From positions 4,886,649 through 4,950,648 of the forward strand of contig RPFO01000026.1 in the NCBI GenBank assembly GCA_009746045.1: a stretch of DNA of 64,000 bases, given 5' to 3'. Below the pieces are notes generated by a model. That model ran no database searches, was not told where the DNA came from, and worked only from the letters and a program-made list of their open reading frames with translations. This document shows positions 21,826 through 32,937 of the stretch, piece by piece. The position numbers and the translations under genes are program-made. The stretch comes from Mesostigma viride. Lineage: Eukaryota > Streptophyta > Mesostigmatophyceae > Mesostigmatales > Mesostigmataceae. The first letter of the stretch is position 1; the number at the start of each line of letters is the position of its first letter.

Positions 21826-22497
21826 TGTCAGAAATTTTCATTTAATTCCTTGGTCGTCAAGACTGATTGAGACAATTGATAGACAGTTTATTCATTGCAT
21901 ATTTAGGTTACGGACTGCCACCGTTTCACCGCCAAAGGGCCATGGTGCGGTTCCCGGGTGGGGACCATAGCATCCATAGCCACACTGGGCTCGGACTGCA
22001 AGGTAAGTGCAACGTAGGTGTGTCACTTCCTTATCACTTAGGCACATTGGGGCAGCGGTGCACGTTCTAGAATATTCTGCACAAGTTGCCAGCTGTCGAT
22101 TATACAATTGACGATTAGGAGAACGCCAGATGTCAAGCAACTAACACGGCATACAATGCATCTAGAACTGGATTCAGTCATACGAAATATCCAACACGGA
22201 ATATTCGGCCGAGGATAGTACCGTCGGCACCTAAGGTACGCAAAGTATGTATTGTGCCGGAATTACAACTTCGGCACTACATAACTTTTGCTATACTGCA
22301 CTATATTCAGTGCTATAAGTTGTGCCGGAAAGCTCACGGCGGGCCCTACCAAGCCTATTTAACTATCGGCTAGAAAGACGGCAGGCGGGTGCGATTGTTA
22401 GGGACGCAACCCTAATACCTCCGTTTACAACATGATGGCCAGACACTACAAATGTAAACAGGCAGTTGGAAACACAGGGTGAAATTCACCTCTGACA
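21826..22497. repeat. Left LTR-like repeat
   Basis: 672 bases, TGTCAGAAATTTTCATTTAA ... CACCTCTGACA. Nearly identical to the right copy except for an extra AAAGGGCC at 21943 and small changes at the 3' end, which points to a recent insertion. Confidence 0.7.
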
Positions 22498-23389
22498 CCC
22501 CCCTTGCACAATGCCTCAAGTGAAGACACTACGCAGGTAGGGCAAACAGTCTCTCCCCCCTCAATTCAGGCAAGGGCCTAAAAGCTATAAGTAGGGCAGC
22601 CAGGTATAAACATACTCTGACGACCCCAGGCTTACATGGCTAGCCCGTCAAAACAGTGCTACCATTGCTATCAGCACGGGGAAGAAAACACATTGCTTGT
22701 GGCAAGGGCCACGGCAAAACCATTCCTGGAAAAAACGCAGCATAAAAGTTGATGTCGTCTTGGATGCATTGCCGAACTTGGCTCGATGAAGCAGCAAAGA
22801 ATTCTTGGTCTTGATGGAGTAGCACTTTGATCGTGCAGGTGGTAATGGCGGCGATACTCGGTGCAAGTTGCTCCCGGCCTGACCGCCTACTCTCGGTCTG
22901 ATCCCCTCGTTCTCGCATTGGGCATCTGCGTGGACTATGCACGTCTTATTAATCCCGCGATGAACGTCCGGTCAGCCGACCACATATTCCCCATACTGGC
23001 ATAGGCCAGTGACAGGTTCCGGCACAAAATTCGCTGCTCCACGCTGCGTTGCCCGAAAAAATACCAAAAAATTAGCTTGCGACATCGCCGGCAGCAGGAA
23101 TTGAACCTGAGCTCATTATATGGCTCCGGCTTCAACCAACGACGCCTGACGACATGTGAAATATTCCGGAAATTGTTTTATATAAACTTCCGCGACTCCA
23201 GCCGCGACTGGTTCCAGGAAACGCGCTGGCCAGCAGGACTTCAACAAGACGCCTGACCAGCAAATATTACGCGACTCACGGCCGCGAACTTCCGAACCAT
23301 AATAATGCATGAAATACATTACGTCTCTCGCCATTTTCAGGCGGGTCTCGCTAATTGACGTCCATGGGGTGAATTCTGTAATGGCTTTG

Positions 23390-24057
23390 TGTCAGAAATT
23401 TTCATTTAATTCCTTGGTCGTCAAGACTGATTGAGACAATTGATAGACAGTTTATTCATTGCATATTTAGGTTACGGACTGCCACCGTTTCACCGCCATG
23501 GTGCAGTTCCCGGGTGGGGACCATAGCATCCATAGCCACACTGGGCTCGGACTGCAAGGTAAGTGCAACGTAGGTGTGTCACTTCCTTATCACTTAGGCA
23601 CATTGGGGCAGCGGTGCACGTTCTAGAATATTCTGCACAAGTTGCCAGCTGTCGATTATACAATTGACGATTAGGAGAACGCCAGATGTCAAGCAACTAA
23701 CACGGCATACAATGCATCTAGAACTGGATTCAGTCATACGAAATATCCAACACGGAATATTCGGCCGAGGATAGTACCGTCGGCACCTAAGGTACGCAAA
23801 GTATGTATTGTGCCGGAATTACAACTTCGGCACTACATAACTTTTGCTATACTGCACTATATTCAGTGCTATAAGTTGTGCCGGAAAGCTCACGGCGGGC
23901 CCTACCAAGCCTATTTAATTATCGGCTAGAAAGACGGCAGGCGGGTGCGATTGTTAGGGACGCAACCCTAATACCTCCGTTTACAACATGATGGCCAGAC
24001 ACTACAAATGTAAACAGGCAGTTGGGCACACGGGGTGAAATTCACCTCTCAGTGACA
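23390..24057. repeat. Right LTR-like repeat
   Basis: 668 bases with the same start; it ends CACCTCTCAGTGACA, with five bases more than the left copy at this point. Confidence 0.7.
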
Positions 24058-24281
24058 AGTATATATCAAGGAGACAACCAGCGCAGGCCAGAAATCGGGA
24101 GAATCCAGACCATGGTACATAACTTTTACATCCGGGCATGAAATTTGGCCGGGTAAATTGCAGTGGATGCGCCTTTTGATGACGAACACGATGATATAAT
24201 TTTCAGCCGCCATCGCCCAAGATTTAGCGCAATATCAAAAAACGCAGCGCAGGCAGGGTTCGTATTTTCCCGGAACCAGCT

Positions 24282-25480
24282 ATGGCAGAAACTCCGTCAA
24301 CCGCCTCCCATACTCTCTCCGAGGGGGAAGCTTCAGCGCCCAACACGTTTACGCAACTAATTGCAGATGCGGGAACCATTGCGACGCAGCCCCGGGCCAG
24401 CGAGGCAGCCATTACCGCCTCCTCCAAGCGGCTTTGCGTCAACCGGGCAGCCGACGAGATGGATCGCCAGGTCCCTTTGCCACCGTCTTCTCAACCCAGC
24501 GAGGCCACCCCCATTGACGACGACGACGACGACGCTAACGACGCTGAGTTCGACCCAGCATCCTTCATGCCTGGCCAGGTTGTCGACGAGCAGCGGTTCT
24601 TTTCGCTTACCGCCGAGCAGGCGCAGGCTATCCTGCGCCACCTGCACGACAACGGCAAGGAGATATATTTTCCTTACGCGTCTGGCGGGACCATTCCAGT
24701 GAACGAGCTCGACGAATTGGACGAGCCACAGCTTCGACTTTCTGTTTTCTTGAGCCACGCGCAGGCCCCTTGCCTCCGGGCACTCTTTGCCGCTTTCAAG
24801 GACGCCGAGCACGGCACCGCCAACACCCCCGATGCTTCCCCGGAAGCAGCAGACCTGCACAAGCTCAATAAGAAAGTCGCAGACATGGCTGCCCAACTCG
24901 GCACCTTGTCCACCGCTATCCGTCAAGACACTGCTGAGCTCCGCTCCAGCATTGCCGAGGTCAAGGCCGCCCTGACCAGCCCGCCCCAACCAGCCGCTCC
25001 CGCACCGGCCACCAGCTACGCTAACCAGTACAAGAACAAGGGGTCGCCTGCCGACCCCGGCAACTACAGAGGGGTATGCATTCAAAGTGCCCCCCTCAAG
25101 CTTCTTATGCGGCTCATCCTGAACCGCCTGCGCACGGCCCTGGACGGTCACCTCAGCGAGACTCAGCACGGCTTCCGTTCAGGTCGCAACACAGTACAGG
25201 CGCTCTTCGCTACTCGCCGCCTGGTGGAGGAACTGCAACGCCTTCAGCCTGGTGAGTCCCCTTTGCACCTTGTGCTGGTGGACTTCATCAAAGCCTTCGA
25301 TTCGGTTTTCTGGCCTGCGCTTTGGGACATCCTCGAGTTGTTCCGGATCCCCCGCCCCCTGATTGCTGTCATCCGCAACCTGTATGAAGGGTCCACCACT
25401 TCGGTGCGCACTTCTTACGGGACCACGCCCCCATGCCCTTTACAGACGGGTGTGTGGCAGGGCTGCGTACGTGCTGTCGC
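24282..25480 (+). pseudogene. LINE ORF1 fused in frame to RT N-terminus
   Basis: Residues 1-245 look like a LINE ORF1 protein: Ser/Thr-rich start, a run of seven Asp (about residue 78), then a coiled coil at about 190-235 (LHKLNKKVADMAAQLGTLST and following). At residue 246 (near 25020) it passes without a break into RT: DPGNYRGV, HGFRSGRNTVQA, then DFIKAFDSV (motif A, catalytic Asp) and GVWQGC (motif B). ORF1 and RT are normally separated by the endonuclease domain, so a large deletion joined them in frame. About four extra bases at 25468-25475 (GTACGT) then throw the frame off just after GVWQGC. Confidence 0.8.
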
Positions 25481-26461
25481 CCTACCTGTTCATTATTGTT
25501 GTCGAATACGTAATGATTCAGGCACGCAAGCGATTTGCCCGCATCGTGGGCAGGGAACCAGGAGTGCTGGTTGCTAACAAATTCTGGCATGGCGGTGCGG
25601 ACACGGAGATTCGGCAGGCAGACATCATCTACGCAGACGACACCACCCTCTTCGAGGACACTGAGCACGTGCAGACATGGCTTGACTGCCTGGCTCTCGT
25701 GGCCGGTGCAGTGGGGCTTGAGGTCAGCAAGAAGACAGAGGCCCTGGCGGTTGGGCTCACCAACTCACCGCCGCCCCTCTATCTCCTAGACGGCTCTCGA
25801 GTCCAGTATCGGGACCGCGTTAAGCTGCTAGGCAGCCTGCTCCCCAGCTGCGAGGTCGATGTGGACCATCGCATCTCCCTCGCCTGGCACGCTTTACGCC
25901 AGTACCGGGCCCTGTGGCGCAAGCCCCTGGGCAAGATCGAGAAACAGGACCTGTTCAAGGTCCTCGTCCTTCCTGTTCTCACGTATGGGGCCGAGACGTG
26001 GACCCTCACCACCGACCTGGCCCGCAAGCTGGACGGCGCGGTCACCAGCATGCTGCGTTCCATTTTCAGAGTAGGATATGCTGCTCATGTCCGCAATGAG
26101 GACCTGTACCAGGGCATGCCCTATATCACCAGCACCATTAAGCAACGACGCCTGCAGCTAGTAGGGCACCTAGCTCGCACCAACCAGGTAGACACCTCAC
26201 GTGGCCCCCCCGCAGGACTGCGACCAGCCCAGCCTGGCCGGCACCTCCTGACGTGGGCTGGGCCCAGTGATGTTAGACGCCGCAAGGCCCGCACTTTCAA
26301 AGAACAGCTAGTAGAGGACATGGGGGGCCTAGGCATCTCCGTGATATGGAAGAAGATGATGGACAATTAAGGCCAAGTGGGCCCAGGTCATAGAGGACAA
26401 CGAGCCCCCCCCAGTGGGGAAGCGCCCGCGTGTGCAATCCCGTTGGAGGCACGCCAGATAG
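25476..26461 (+). pseudogene. LINE reverse transcriptase, C-terminal half
   Basis: Continues the RT after the frame break with LSPYLFIIVVEYV, the catalytic IIYADDTTLF (motif C) near 25630, then LGSLLPSCEVDVDHRISLAW, LPVLTYGAETWTLT and RRLQLVGHLAR, a standard LINE RT thumb series. The frame meets TAA at 26368; one base away another frame continues with KAKWAQVIEDNEPPPVGKR and ends at TAG 26461, which looks like the true C-terminus. The first ATG of this frame, at 25363, lies out of register over the previous segment and is not a start. Confidence 0.8.
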
Positions 26462-27162
26462 CTACCCTAGGGCAGCGTGCGGCTGCCTAGATAGATGTTG
26501 TAGTTACAATGCTGTTAGATAGATGTAGTATGTAGCCGATGTAGATAGATTAGACCGGTAGGACTGTTTGCACCCATCCATCCATCCATCGGGGTTAATG
26601 CTCCGTGACTCCCCAACGGGAGCACGAGTCTAATTAATTAATTAATTAATGGTACATAACTCGAGCCTGCCGTTATCTTGTCCGCGTGTTCGAGTCGTTC
26701 AGGATGATGAAGATGAATGGTGATGGAAATGTGTATCCTTGTGCATTGAAATTATGGCTGGCTTACGTGTAGAGCGACTAGATGACCTAGACGGTGGGGC
26801 CGGAAACAGCATGCTTGATCAGGGCGTGTGTTTCGAGCCTAACTGGCCGGGAGTGTCTAGAGGTGAGCAAAATTGCTGCGATCGCTCTCCCACCATTTAC
26901 GAGGAAATACCCACAAATGGAAAACCACTGAAAAGGTCTAGCTAGTCAGTCATCACGTTAGCCATGCCATGATTCCAAACGTCCAAGAACTGCACACGGT
27001 GCATGCAAAAAGTTCAAATACATATGTATATGTAGACGGGTCCTGGAATTTCGATGGCAGATGGAGATAATCCTAAGAAGGCCATAGGAACACCGACTTC
27101 ATGGAATGTTACAAATTAAAGCTCCACACGCCAGCTATATGTAGCAAATTCCCAAAGTGACT
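26462..27162. other. LINE 3' region and spacer
   Basis: Contains the presumed LINE 3' untranslated part with TAGATAGATG and CCATCCATCCATC repeats, a TAATTAATTAATTAATTAAT tail (26633-26652), and ATGATGAAGATGAATGG-rich sequence. No gene is seen between the tail and the next element. Confidence 0.55.
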
Positions 27163-27657
27163 CAGTCCTAAATGGTCTGGCAGCCGATTTTCCGCCAAAA
27201 ACTGAGTTACAGCTGATGCATCGGCCCCTAAATTCTCGGGCGACCAAATGCCGCGAAAACTATTGAGAATTTGGAAAAGTTTAGCTGAGAAGATCGAAGG
27301 TTTATAATTTTCCTTGAACAGCATGATACTGGGTTCGCATAGTCAAGAACTGACCATTAGTTACAAAGGTGTTCTGGCCAGTCAAAGTACAAGGGGTCAG
27401 GACTTTTTCACGTACAACGTGCATTCCGGAAAACGACAACCAGGCCATGGCGGCTTGCGCCCACGCATGGCATTTACCTTTTCGTTCCAATTTTCTGGCC
27501 AAACTGGAAATTGATTTTATATGTCCCAAAGATCATACAGGCCAATTTTTGGTTCGCGGGAATGCCATTTGATAGATGTCGGCAGCGCTCTTGCTGGAAA
27601 AAACTGCGATCAGGCCGGACGATAGAAACGTTGACAGCAGTACCTTTACGGCGTATT

Positions 27658-29364
27658 TTAACCCCTAAATGGTCTGGCTGCCGATTTTCCGCCTAAAACT
27701 GAGTTACAGCCGACACGTCGGCCCCTTCTCGGGGGACCAAATGCCGCGAAAACTATTGAGAATTAGGAAAAGTTTAGCTGAGAAGATCGAAAGTTTATAA
27801 TTTTCCTCACAGCATGGTACTAGGGTTTGCATACTTCTGACAAAGTTATAGAGGTGTTCTGGCCGGTCAAAGTACAAGGGGTCAGGGTACTTTTTCACGT
27901 ACAACGTGCATTCCGGAAAACGACGACCTGGCCATGGCGGCTTGCGCCCACGCATGGCATTTACGTTTTCGTTCGAATTTTCTGACCAAACTCAGGAAAT
28001 TGATTTTATACGTCCTAAAGATGATACAGGCCAATTTTTGGTTCGCGGGAATGCCATTTGATAGGTGTCGGCAGCGTTCTTGCTGGAAAAAACTGCGATC
28101 AGGCCGGACGATAGAAACGTTGACAGCAATACCTTTCCGGCGTATGTTAAAGGATATATTGGTTTCTTTGTACTTTTTATGATACATAGTAGTCGTAAAC
28201 GTGCAAGGGTGGGCAGAAATCGCTGAATCCAACGACCATGCTGCACAACTTTGGTGTGCCGAAATGCGCCATTTTGCGGCCACCGCCTGGGCCAAGGTAA
28301 CGCCATCCATGCCTGGTAAAGCTTAAGCATCGTTTTCCTATCGATGTTTGACGTTTATATATACGTTCTAGCTTGTGTAGCACATTCTTTTTGCATTATT
28401 CATGCTCTTTCTTGACCATGGCCTGGCCCCTTTCTAAAACACCCTTCTTAGATGCTTCCCTCAGTCAGTTGACCTGCCACAGGGTGATGGTGATAAGTTT
28501 TAGAGGCTGTATGGGTTTGAATACCTCCATATATGTTTGTTATACATTTCCCACACACATATTGCATGAGTGTGAGGCAGTTGGCTGGTCTCTGTGGCAT
28601 CATCAAGCACGTAACCGGTGAGTAGAAGCTTCCCATTGTCAGCATGTGCCACCAGGTGTGCTGGCCATCACCTGGCAAGCTATAGCAGCTTAGGCCTAGT
28701 TTATCCTTGCTAGGGCAAGCTGAAATAGGCTTAAAATCACTAGTTTGTTGGTGGCTTCCTCCTAGAATGCATGCCTTGCGTAGGGTATCCGTACCACGTT
28801 ACCTACGTGCATGGACAAGGTGGCACCTGCACATAGGTGCCATGTAAGGGCAGTGTGATGATGCAGTTATGTTTCCCCATCATTGTGGAAGGGAAATGTA
28901 TTGTGTGGCATGGTTGGGGGCCATATTAGTAGGTATTAGTAGGTAGTATGCCCACTCCTACCCCCTTGGTTGCTTTTTACCAACGGTACCCCTATGGGCT
29001 GTACTGGGTGTAACTGCTGGTATACCCACCCAAATGATGACCCCAATGGCTCAAACTGTTCAGCAACTAATTGTTTATCATCCCTGAAGTGGTAGGTGCC
29101 TAGCTCTTACAACATAACTCAAAATGCACATTCTACCAAAAATGAAAACGCTCGTCTTGACCCCCCTGACTTTGACGGCAGTTATACATGGCCTACCCTG
29201 CATATATGTAAGGTTGTGATATACCAACCCGAAGGGCAACTCATGGACATGCTTGGCCCCCAAGGACAGCCATTGGATATGGGTGGGTTGGATGGCATCT
29301 GGTTTGCAAAATTGTGAAGTTACAGCCGATGCATCGGCAGTATTTCTGCCCATTTAGGGGTTAA
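27658..29364. mobile_element. N1: 1.7-kb TTAA-flanked element nested in N0
   Basis: TTAACCCCTAAATGG at the left and CCATTTAGGGGTTAA at the right form 15-base inverted ends; both outer TTAA copies are present, as expected for piggyBac-type insertion. Subterminal palindromes GCCGACACGTCGGC (left) and GCCGATGCATCGGC (right) follow. It is almost identical to N2 along its length and has only short frames. The transposase must come from elsewhere. Confidence 0.9.
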
Positions 29365-29739
29365 AGGATATATCGGTTTCTTTGAACTTTCTATGATGAT
29401 TTGTAATCGTAAACGTGCAAGAGTGGCCAGAAATCGCCGAATCTAGCGCCCATGCTGCACAATTTTGGTGTGCCGCAATGCGCCATTTTGCGGCCACTGC
29501 CTGGGCCAAGGTAATGCCAGCCATGCCAGGTAAAGCTGAGGCGTCGTCTTCTTGTCGATGTATGATGTTTGTGTATACGTTCTAGCTTGTGTAGCACACT
29601 CTTTCTTCATTATTCATGCTATTTTTTGACCAATGATGGCCTCGCCCCTTCCCAAAACACCCTTCTTAGATGCTTCCCTCAGTCAGTTGACCTGCCATAT
29701 GGTGTGAAGGTGATAAGTTTTAGAGGCTGTACATATGGG

Positions 29740-29790
29740 TTTAGAGGCCCGTATTTTGGCGGCTCGGTACCGCGTATTTGCCAACCTGCA
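29740..29790. repeat. hAT-end scrap inside N0
   Basis: CGGTACCGCGTATTTGCCAACCTGC replaces part of the N sequence here. It resembles the right end of the hAT element at 9794-11091 and the remnant at 13541-13566. Confidence 0.5.
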
Positions 29791-29962
29791 TCATTGGCCA
29801 CCAGGTGTGCTGGCCATCACCTGGCAAGCTATAGCTGTGTAGGCCTAGTTTATCCTAGTTGCTAAGGAAAGCTGAAATAGGCTTAACATCCCTAGTTTGT
29901 TGGTGGTTGCCTCATAGAATGCATGCCTTGCGTAGGGTATCCGTAACAGTGACGTTACCTAC

Positions 29963-30653
29963 AGGAGCTGGGGGGACATCCCCCCCTAAAATCATACATG
30001 AGCATACTCCAGAGTTTGGCCTACCGCGCCGCCCGGCGCCAGCCAAAGTGAAAAGTGCTGGAGTGCACTCAGTCTGTCAAAAAGCTGCGCCGGACCGACT
30101 TGGGAGTGTGCTACGTGCTACGTGGCTTGTACGACACGTGGTACTTTTTGTAGAATCTCTTAGTAGAAGCTCTTAGTAAGCAATAGTATTAGCATATTCT
30201 CCAAGTAGAAGAATGATGTCAAGCCGGCGGAAATTCGATGCCTATTGCCTGACGCCAGGTCCGGTGTCAGAATCAACAACAACAACCTGACGCCTGCCTG
30301 AAAGTCGATACGTCTTCCTAGAATCAACCAATACTTGGTAAGTTCTCAGCGTAAGTTGTAAGTACAGCAGGGCCGAAGCGGACACCTGCACTTTAAAATC
30401 AAACGCCTGACCGAGCTAGCGGGATCACCAGAGCGCACTAGCGCACTCCTTTCCTAAAACCAGGTGCCGGACCGCCAAAAGGAGTTAGCTCCACAAAATT
30501 TTTCTTCGCGCCGCCCTAAAATTTTCGACTGGAGTACACTCCGTCGCAAAAAATTCTGCCGCCGGACACGTTTTTGGAGTTAGCTCCATGTTTGGAGGTG
30601 CCGCGCCGGACACACAAGTGAGTGTGCTGTTTTGGCTGGATGTCCCCCCTCCT
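29963..30653. mobile_element. MITE with 8-bp duplication inside N0
   Basis: Ends are AGGAGCTGGGGGGACATCC at the left and, read inward from the right, AGGAGGGGGGACATCC. Exact copies of TTACCTAC flank it (29955-29962 and 30654-30661). The other N copies lack it at this point. The inside has several CTCCA/GGAGTG-rich, GCCGGAC-rich imperfect repeats and no frame of note. The duplication length suggests hAT or Mutator-like mobilisation; the short ends favour hAT. Confidence 0.8.
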
Positions 30654-32867
30654 TTACCTACCTACGTGCATGGACAAGGTGGCACCTGCGCCTAGGTGCC
30701 ATGTAAGGTCAAGTGTGATGATGCAGTTATGTTTTCCCATCATCGTGCAAGGTATATGTATTGGATGGCATGGTTGGTGGCCATATTAGTAAGTAGTATG
30801 CATGCCCACCCCTACCCCCTTGGTTGCTTTTTACCAACGGTACCCCTATAGGCTGCACTGGGTGTAACTGCTGGTATACCCAACCAAATGATGACCCCAA
30901 TGGCTAAAACTGACAGTTCAGCAACTAAGTGCTTATCATCCCTCAAGTGGTAGGTGCCTAGGTCTTATTACATTATTCAAATCGGACATTCTACCAAAAA
31001 TGAAAACGCGCGTCTTGATCCCCCCAACTTTGACGGTAGTTTTCTATGGCCTACCCTGAATATATGTGAGGTTGTGATATGTCAATGCATGTCAGGGCAG
31101 TTCATGGGCATGCTTGCCCTCCAAGGCGAGCCCTTGGATGTTGGTATGTTGAGCTTGTGCCAGGTGGTGTACAATATTTAGTTAGTGATATTCACAGCCG
31201 CTTGATCGGCAGGATCTCCGCCCATTTAGGGGTTACTTGCGTCCTTCTAGAACTGCACCCGTCCCTCAACCTTATTCTACCAGGCTGTCCCCTCACAGCT
31301 TTTCTCCCACGCAATTGATAAAAAAGGTACACTAGACGTGAAAACAGTAAATAAAATTAAGGTACACCGTCACGCACGTACTAGGAAGCTATGCACTGTC
31401 ACGCAGTTATTTCAGCAATTTCGGCTCCACTGACAGGTTCCTGGGCGCGGCATTCCACTGACTTTACTGACTGACAGGTTCCGACCTAGGCCTCCTCAAT
31501 CTTGCGTGACACCTGCTAACTGCCGGTGCCCCTTGTATAGCTCCTTGTCGATTGGGCGCATTTGCTTGCGCCTACTATGTACAATTGGCACTTACCCCGT
31601 AAACTTAACTGATGCCAACTCAGGCATACTTCCAAATGCGTCCGGGAAGGTGCCTGTGACGGTCGAATATTGATAACTAGCGGCAAATCTCCTGCACAAA
31701 CAAAGAGGGCACATCCATAGACATATACGCCACAAGCCATCCACTCATGAAAAAATTATTCATCAATAGTGATCAAGAAATTGCAGGGAACCTAGATAGA
31801 CTTAGACAGTAACGACATAGAGAAACGTGGACGTCCAAGCAATATATACCAAAGGAATGCCAAAATCAGCCACGCATATGTATACTGTAATCCAGTATAT
31901 TGTCAGTATGAAACATTATGTACATGCTATCTTTAAGTAAAATCATCTTACTTCATTGTTGGCATTGCGCCACAAGCCTTGTACAATCCGTTCAGCAATA
32001 CATACATGTATTGTACGTGTAATGAACTGCTATTGTGTTTAATCATTTGCGCAAGCAAAACACAATCATAACAAGTCAATCACATAATTTGTGCGAGCAA
32101 AACGGTTTCTGACTCGTACCTAAAAACACCTCAACGGTCTCTGACTCGTACCTAGAATGATTCACTAGCTGCACTGTACGCGACAGGATCACGACCCCAT
32201 TCAGCCCAATGACATTATTTCTGGACCATACTAGCAACCAAGCATAAACATAAAAAGGCCCACCTAGGGGTAATATACAGTGGGTGTTCCCAGTACAGTC
32301 TAGGCCCCCCTGCTCCATAAATTGCCCACCCCCCCTCAGGGGGTACGGTCGGTGAGTGCACATGCGCGGTGACACGGTCCTTGTAATGGATGATACTCCC
32401 CTTTCCTTATTGAGCTTCAACCCTGCAAATGTTTTTGTACGCACATTTACTACCTGCGATGGCATCCCAGCAGTCTACTACTTGTAACTATACCCCAGGG
32501 AATCATCATGGCTGGTGCTAAATATGACTTTTTTTCCCCCTAAGTACTGTACCCAGACAGCTGTGCACCTGCAGGGTACCCCAGTACCCCCTTGACTGTG
32601 TCCACGGTGTTGATGCAGGGTGACACCCTGCATGGTCCGGTGGTCTACAGGTCTACATCCTGCGCAGGATGTCTGCCAATTACTGTAGTAGATTGTAATT
32701 GGCCGATAAAAACTAATATGTACATCTAGCTAAAAGCAATTCAACTGATACGGTCTGACAGACAAGCGTGCTACGGATACATAGAGTGAATCTAGATCTT
32801 TCCGTTGGTCTATGTAGTTGGTTACCGCCAAAACCTCCCTGCCAAAACCCTATATAGGGCGCACAAA

Positions 32868-32937
32868 CTCGTGCCGATCTTTTGCATTCATGAATCATGA
32901 GTCACGAGAAAAAATCGTGGTCGCAAATCGGCACGAG
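32868..32937. repeat. Hairpin with 11-bp arms
   Basis: CTCGTGCCGAT (32868-32878) and ATCGGCACGAG (32927-32937) are exact inverted copies around a 48-base interior that adds a TTTGC/GCAAA pairing. Confidence 0.75.

Larger units (their letters stand above)
21826..24057. mobile_element. Small non-coding LTR element (TRIM-like)
   Basis: Two long direct repeats (21826-22497 and 23390-24057) flank 892 bases. Each begins TGTCA and ends TGACA, the inverted dinucleotide-type ends expected of LTRs, and the whole is flanked by TGTAT and AGTAT, a 5-base duplication with one change. The internal part has no gag or pol frame. No convincing primer-binding site follows the left repeat and no polypurine tract precedes the right one, so the LTR label is inferred from the repeat ends. 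Terminal-repeat retrotransposons in miniature are the best fit; a simple segmental duplication is the alternative. Confidence 0.6.
24282..26461 (+). mobile_element. LINE remnant, endonuclease deleted
   Basis: A non-LTR retrotransposon reduced to the first ORF and the reverse transcriptase. The plus-strand coding part ends at 26461 after a final frame change and is followed by a 3' region to a (TAAT)n-type tail at 26631-26652. No endonuclease domain is present. The clade (L1-like, RandI or other) cannot be settled from the remaining motifs. Confidence 0.8.
27163..31235. mobile_element. N0: TTAA-type non-autonomous element, twice interrupted
   Basis: Left end CCTAAATGGTCTGGCAGCCG (the outer TTAACC is altered) and right end GCCCATTTAGGGGTTA match the ends of N2 and N3. 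Its own sequence is split by N1 at an internal TTAA (27658) and resumes after 29364 at AAGGATATATCGG, exactly where N2 is continuous. A second insertion with its own inverted repeats sits at 29963-30653, and 29740-29790 carries a scrap of hAT end. It codes for nothing recognisable. Confidence 0.85.

Noticed and set aside
24357-25169. 270-residue minus-strand frame
   Set aside because: Antisense shadow of the GC-rich LINE ORF1; Gly/Val-rich without motifs.
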